A stretch of 64,000 nt of DNA, from the NCBI RefSeq assembly GCF_900129195.1, contig NZ_FQUY01000003.1, forward strand, positions 62,001 through 126,000, read 5' to 3'. The notes beneath the pieces were generated by a model. It had not been told where the DNA came from. It saw nothing but the letters and a program-made list of their open reading frames with translations, and made no database searches. The position numbers were made by a program, and so were the translations under genes. The stretch comes from Desulforamulus putei DSM 12395. GTDB taxonomy: Bacteria > Bacillota > Desulfotomaculia > Desulfotomaculales > Desulfotomaculaceae. This document shows positions 63,855-64,000 of this stretch, piece after piece (position 1 is the stretch's first letter; each line of letters opens with the position of its first letter).

Positions 63855-64000
63855 TTGAGCGAACAAGCATTGCCGCACATCAATGAAATACTGGCCCGTA
63901 CCGTCCGGATGAACGGTTCGGATCTGCACCTGAACGTAGGAACGCCGCCGGTGGTACGGGTATTCGGCGAACTGGTCAGGATGGCCGACCTGCCCTGTTT
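63855..64000 (+). CDS. PilT-type ATPase (second copy), cut by the window end
   Basis: TTG 63855 starts 2 nt after the pilB stop. The visible 48 residues (LPHINEILARTVRMNGSDLH, then VGTPPVVRVFGELVRM) match a PilT N-domain. The gene continues beyond 64000. It duplicates the pilT at 51608. Confidence 0.85.
   Translation, partial: MSEQALPHINEILARTVRMNGSDLHLNVGTPPVVRVFGELVRMADLPC

Overview
The window looks like chromosome from a spore-forming, low-to-mid GC Firmicute of the Desulfotomaculum/Desulforamulus (Peptococcaceae) type. The reasons are a pro-sigma-K gene, sporulation-type kinase features, mltG/U32-peptidase and aroECKB-pil gene orders, a Firmicute-type Lgt and frequent TTG/GTG starts behind strong Shine-Dalgarno sequences. 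The assignment is inferred from gene content only. I saw no rRNA, tRNA, CRISPR array or ordinary IS element.

Layout. 1-6.8 kb: housekeeping genes (mltG, U32 peptidase, penicillin-binding protein, a regulator with three HTH domains, trxA, lgt, DUF3243). 7.0-19.0 kb: a polyol/sugar-alcohol locus with class II aldolase, DeoR repressor, two PfkB kinases, a CUT1 ABC transporter, two zinc polyol dehydrogenases and xylulokinase; hairpins separate its expression units. 19.0-26.4 kb: a signalling island with two agr-type loci. The first has a frameshifted agrB coupled to a sporulation-type histidine kinase. The second has a kinase-less membrane sensor, agrB, a short agrD (cyclic autoinducer precursor) and a GGDEF/HD-GYP protein. 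Gene remnants (PilJ-type sensor, dicarboxylate symporter) lie among them. 26.5-28.7 kb: a LUD protein and an actin-like ParM homologue with a small coiled-coil partner.

28.9-45.6 kb is the most striking part. The pro-sigma-K gene is split: its C-terminal half lies at 28902-29267 and its N-terminal half at 45242-45588 (both minus strand). They are separated by a 15,979-bp skin-like element. Joining the two copies of ATTTC (29263-29267 and 45242-45246) restores a 235-codon sigK in frame, and the restored junction reads like the normal sigma-K family sequence. A large serine recombinase (43727-45208) sits beside the right end. The element ends carry 21-bp imperfect inverted arms whose dyad centre falls on the shared core, as expected for a reconstituted attP. 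Inside are plasmid-like modules: winged-helix/Rep-like genes, a VirD4/TraG-type coupling ATPase, replication-relaxation proteins, repeat-rich origin-like DNA, a ribbon-helix-helix/coiled-coil protein behind an operator array, secreted stalk-domain proteins, a holin-like type I toxin and a Fic protein. No relaxase or secretion channel is visible.

45.8-64 kb: yqeG, the shikimate genes aroE-aroC-aroK-aroB, then a type IV pilus/type II secretion-like cluster (gspE/pilB-like, pilT, pilC, five pseudopilin-class proteins, pilM, pilN, pilO), tldD, and a second pilB-pilT pair. A c-di-GMP-I (GEMM) riboswitch followed by an intrinsic terminator precedes the second pilB. The c-di-GMP enzyme next to agr and the riboswitch before pilB suggest a quorum/c-di-GMP/pilus/sporulation signalling theme, which is inference.
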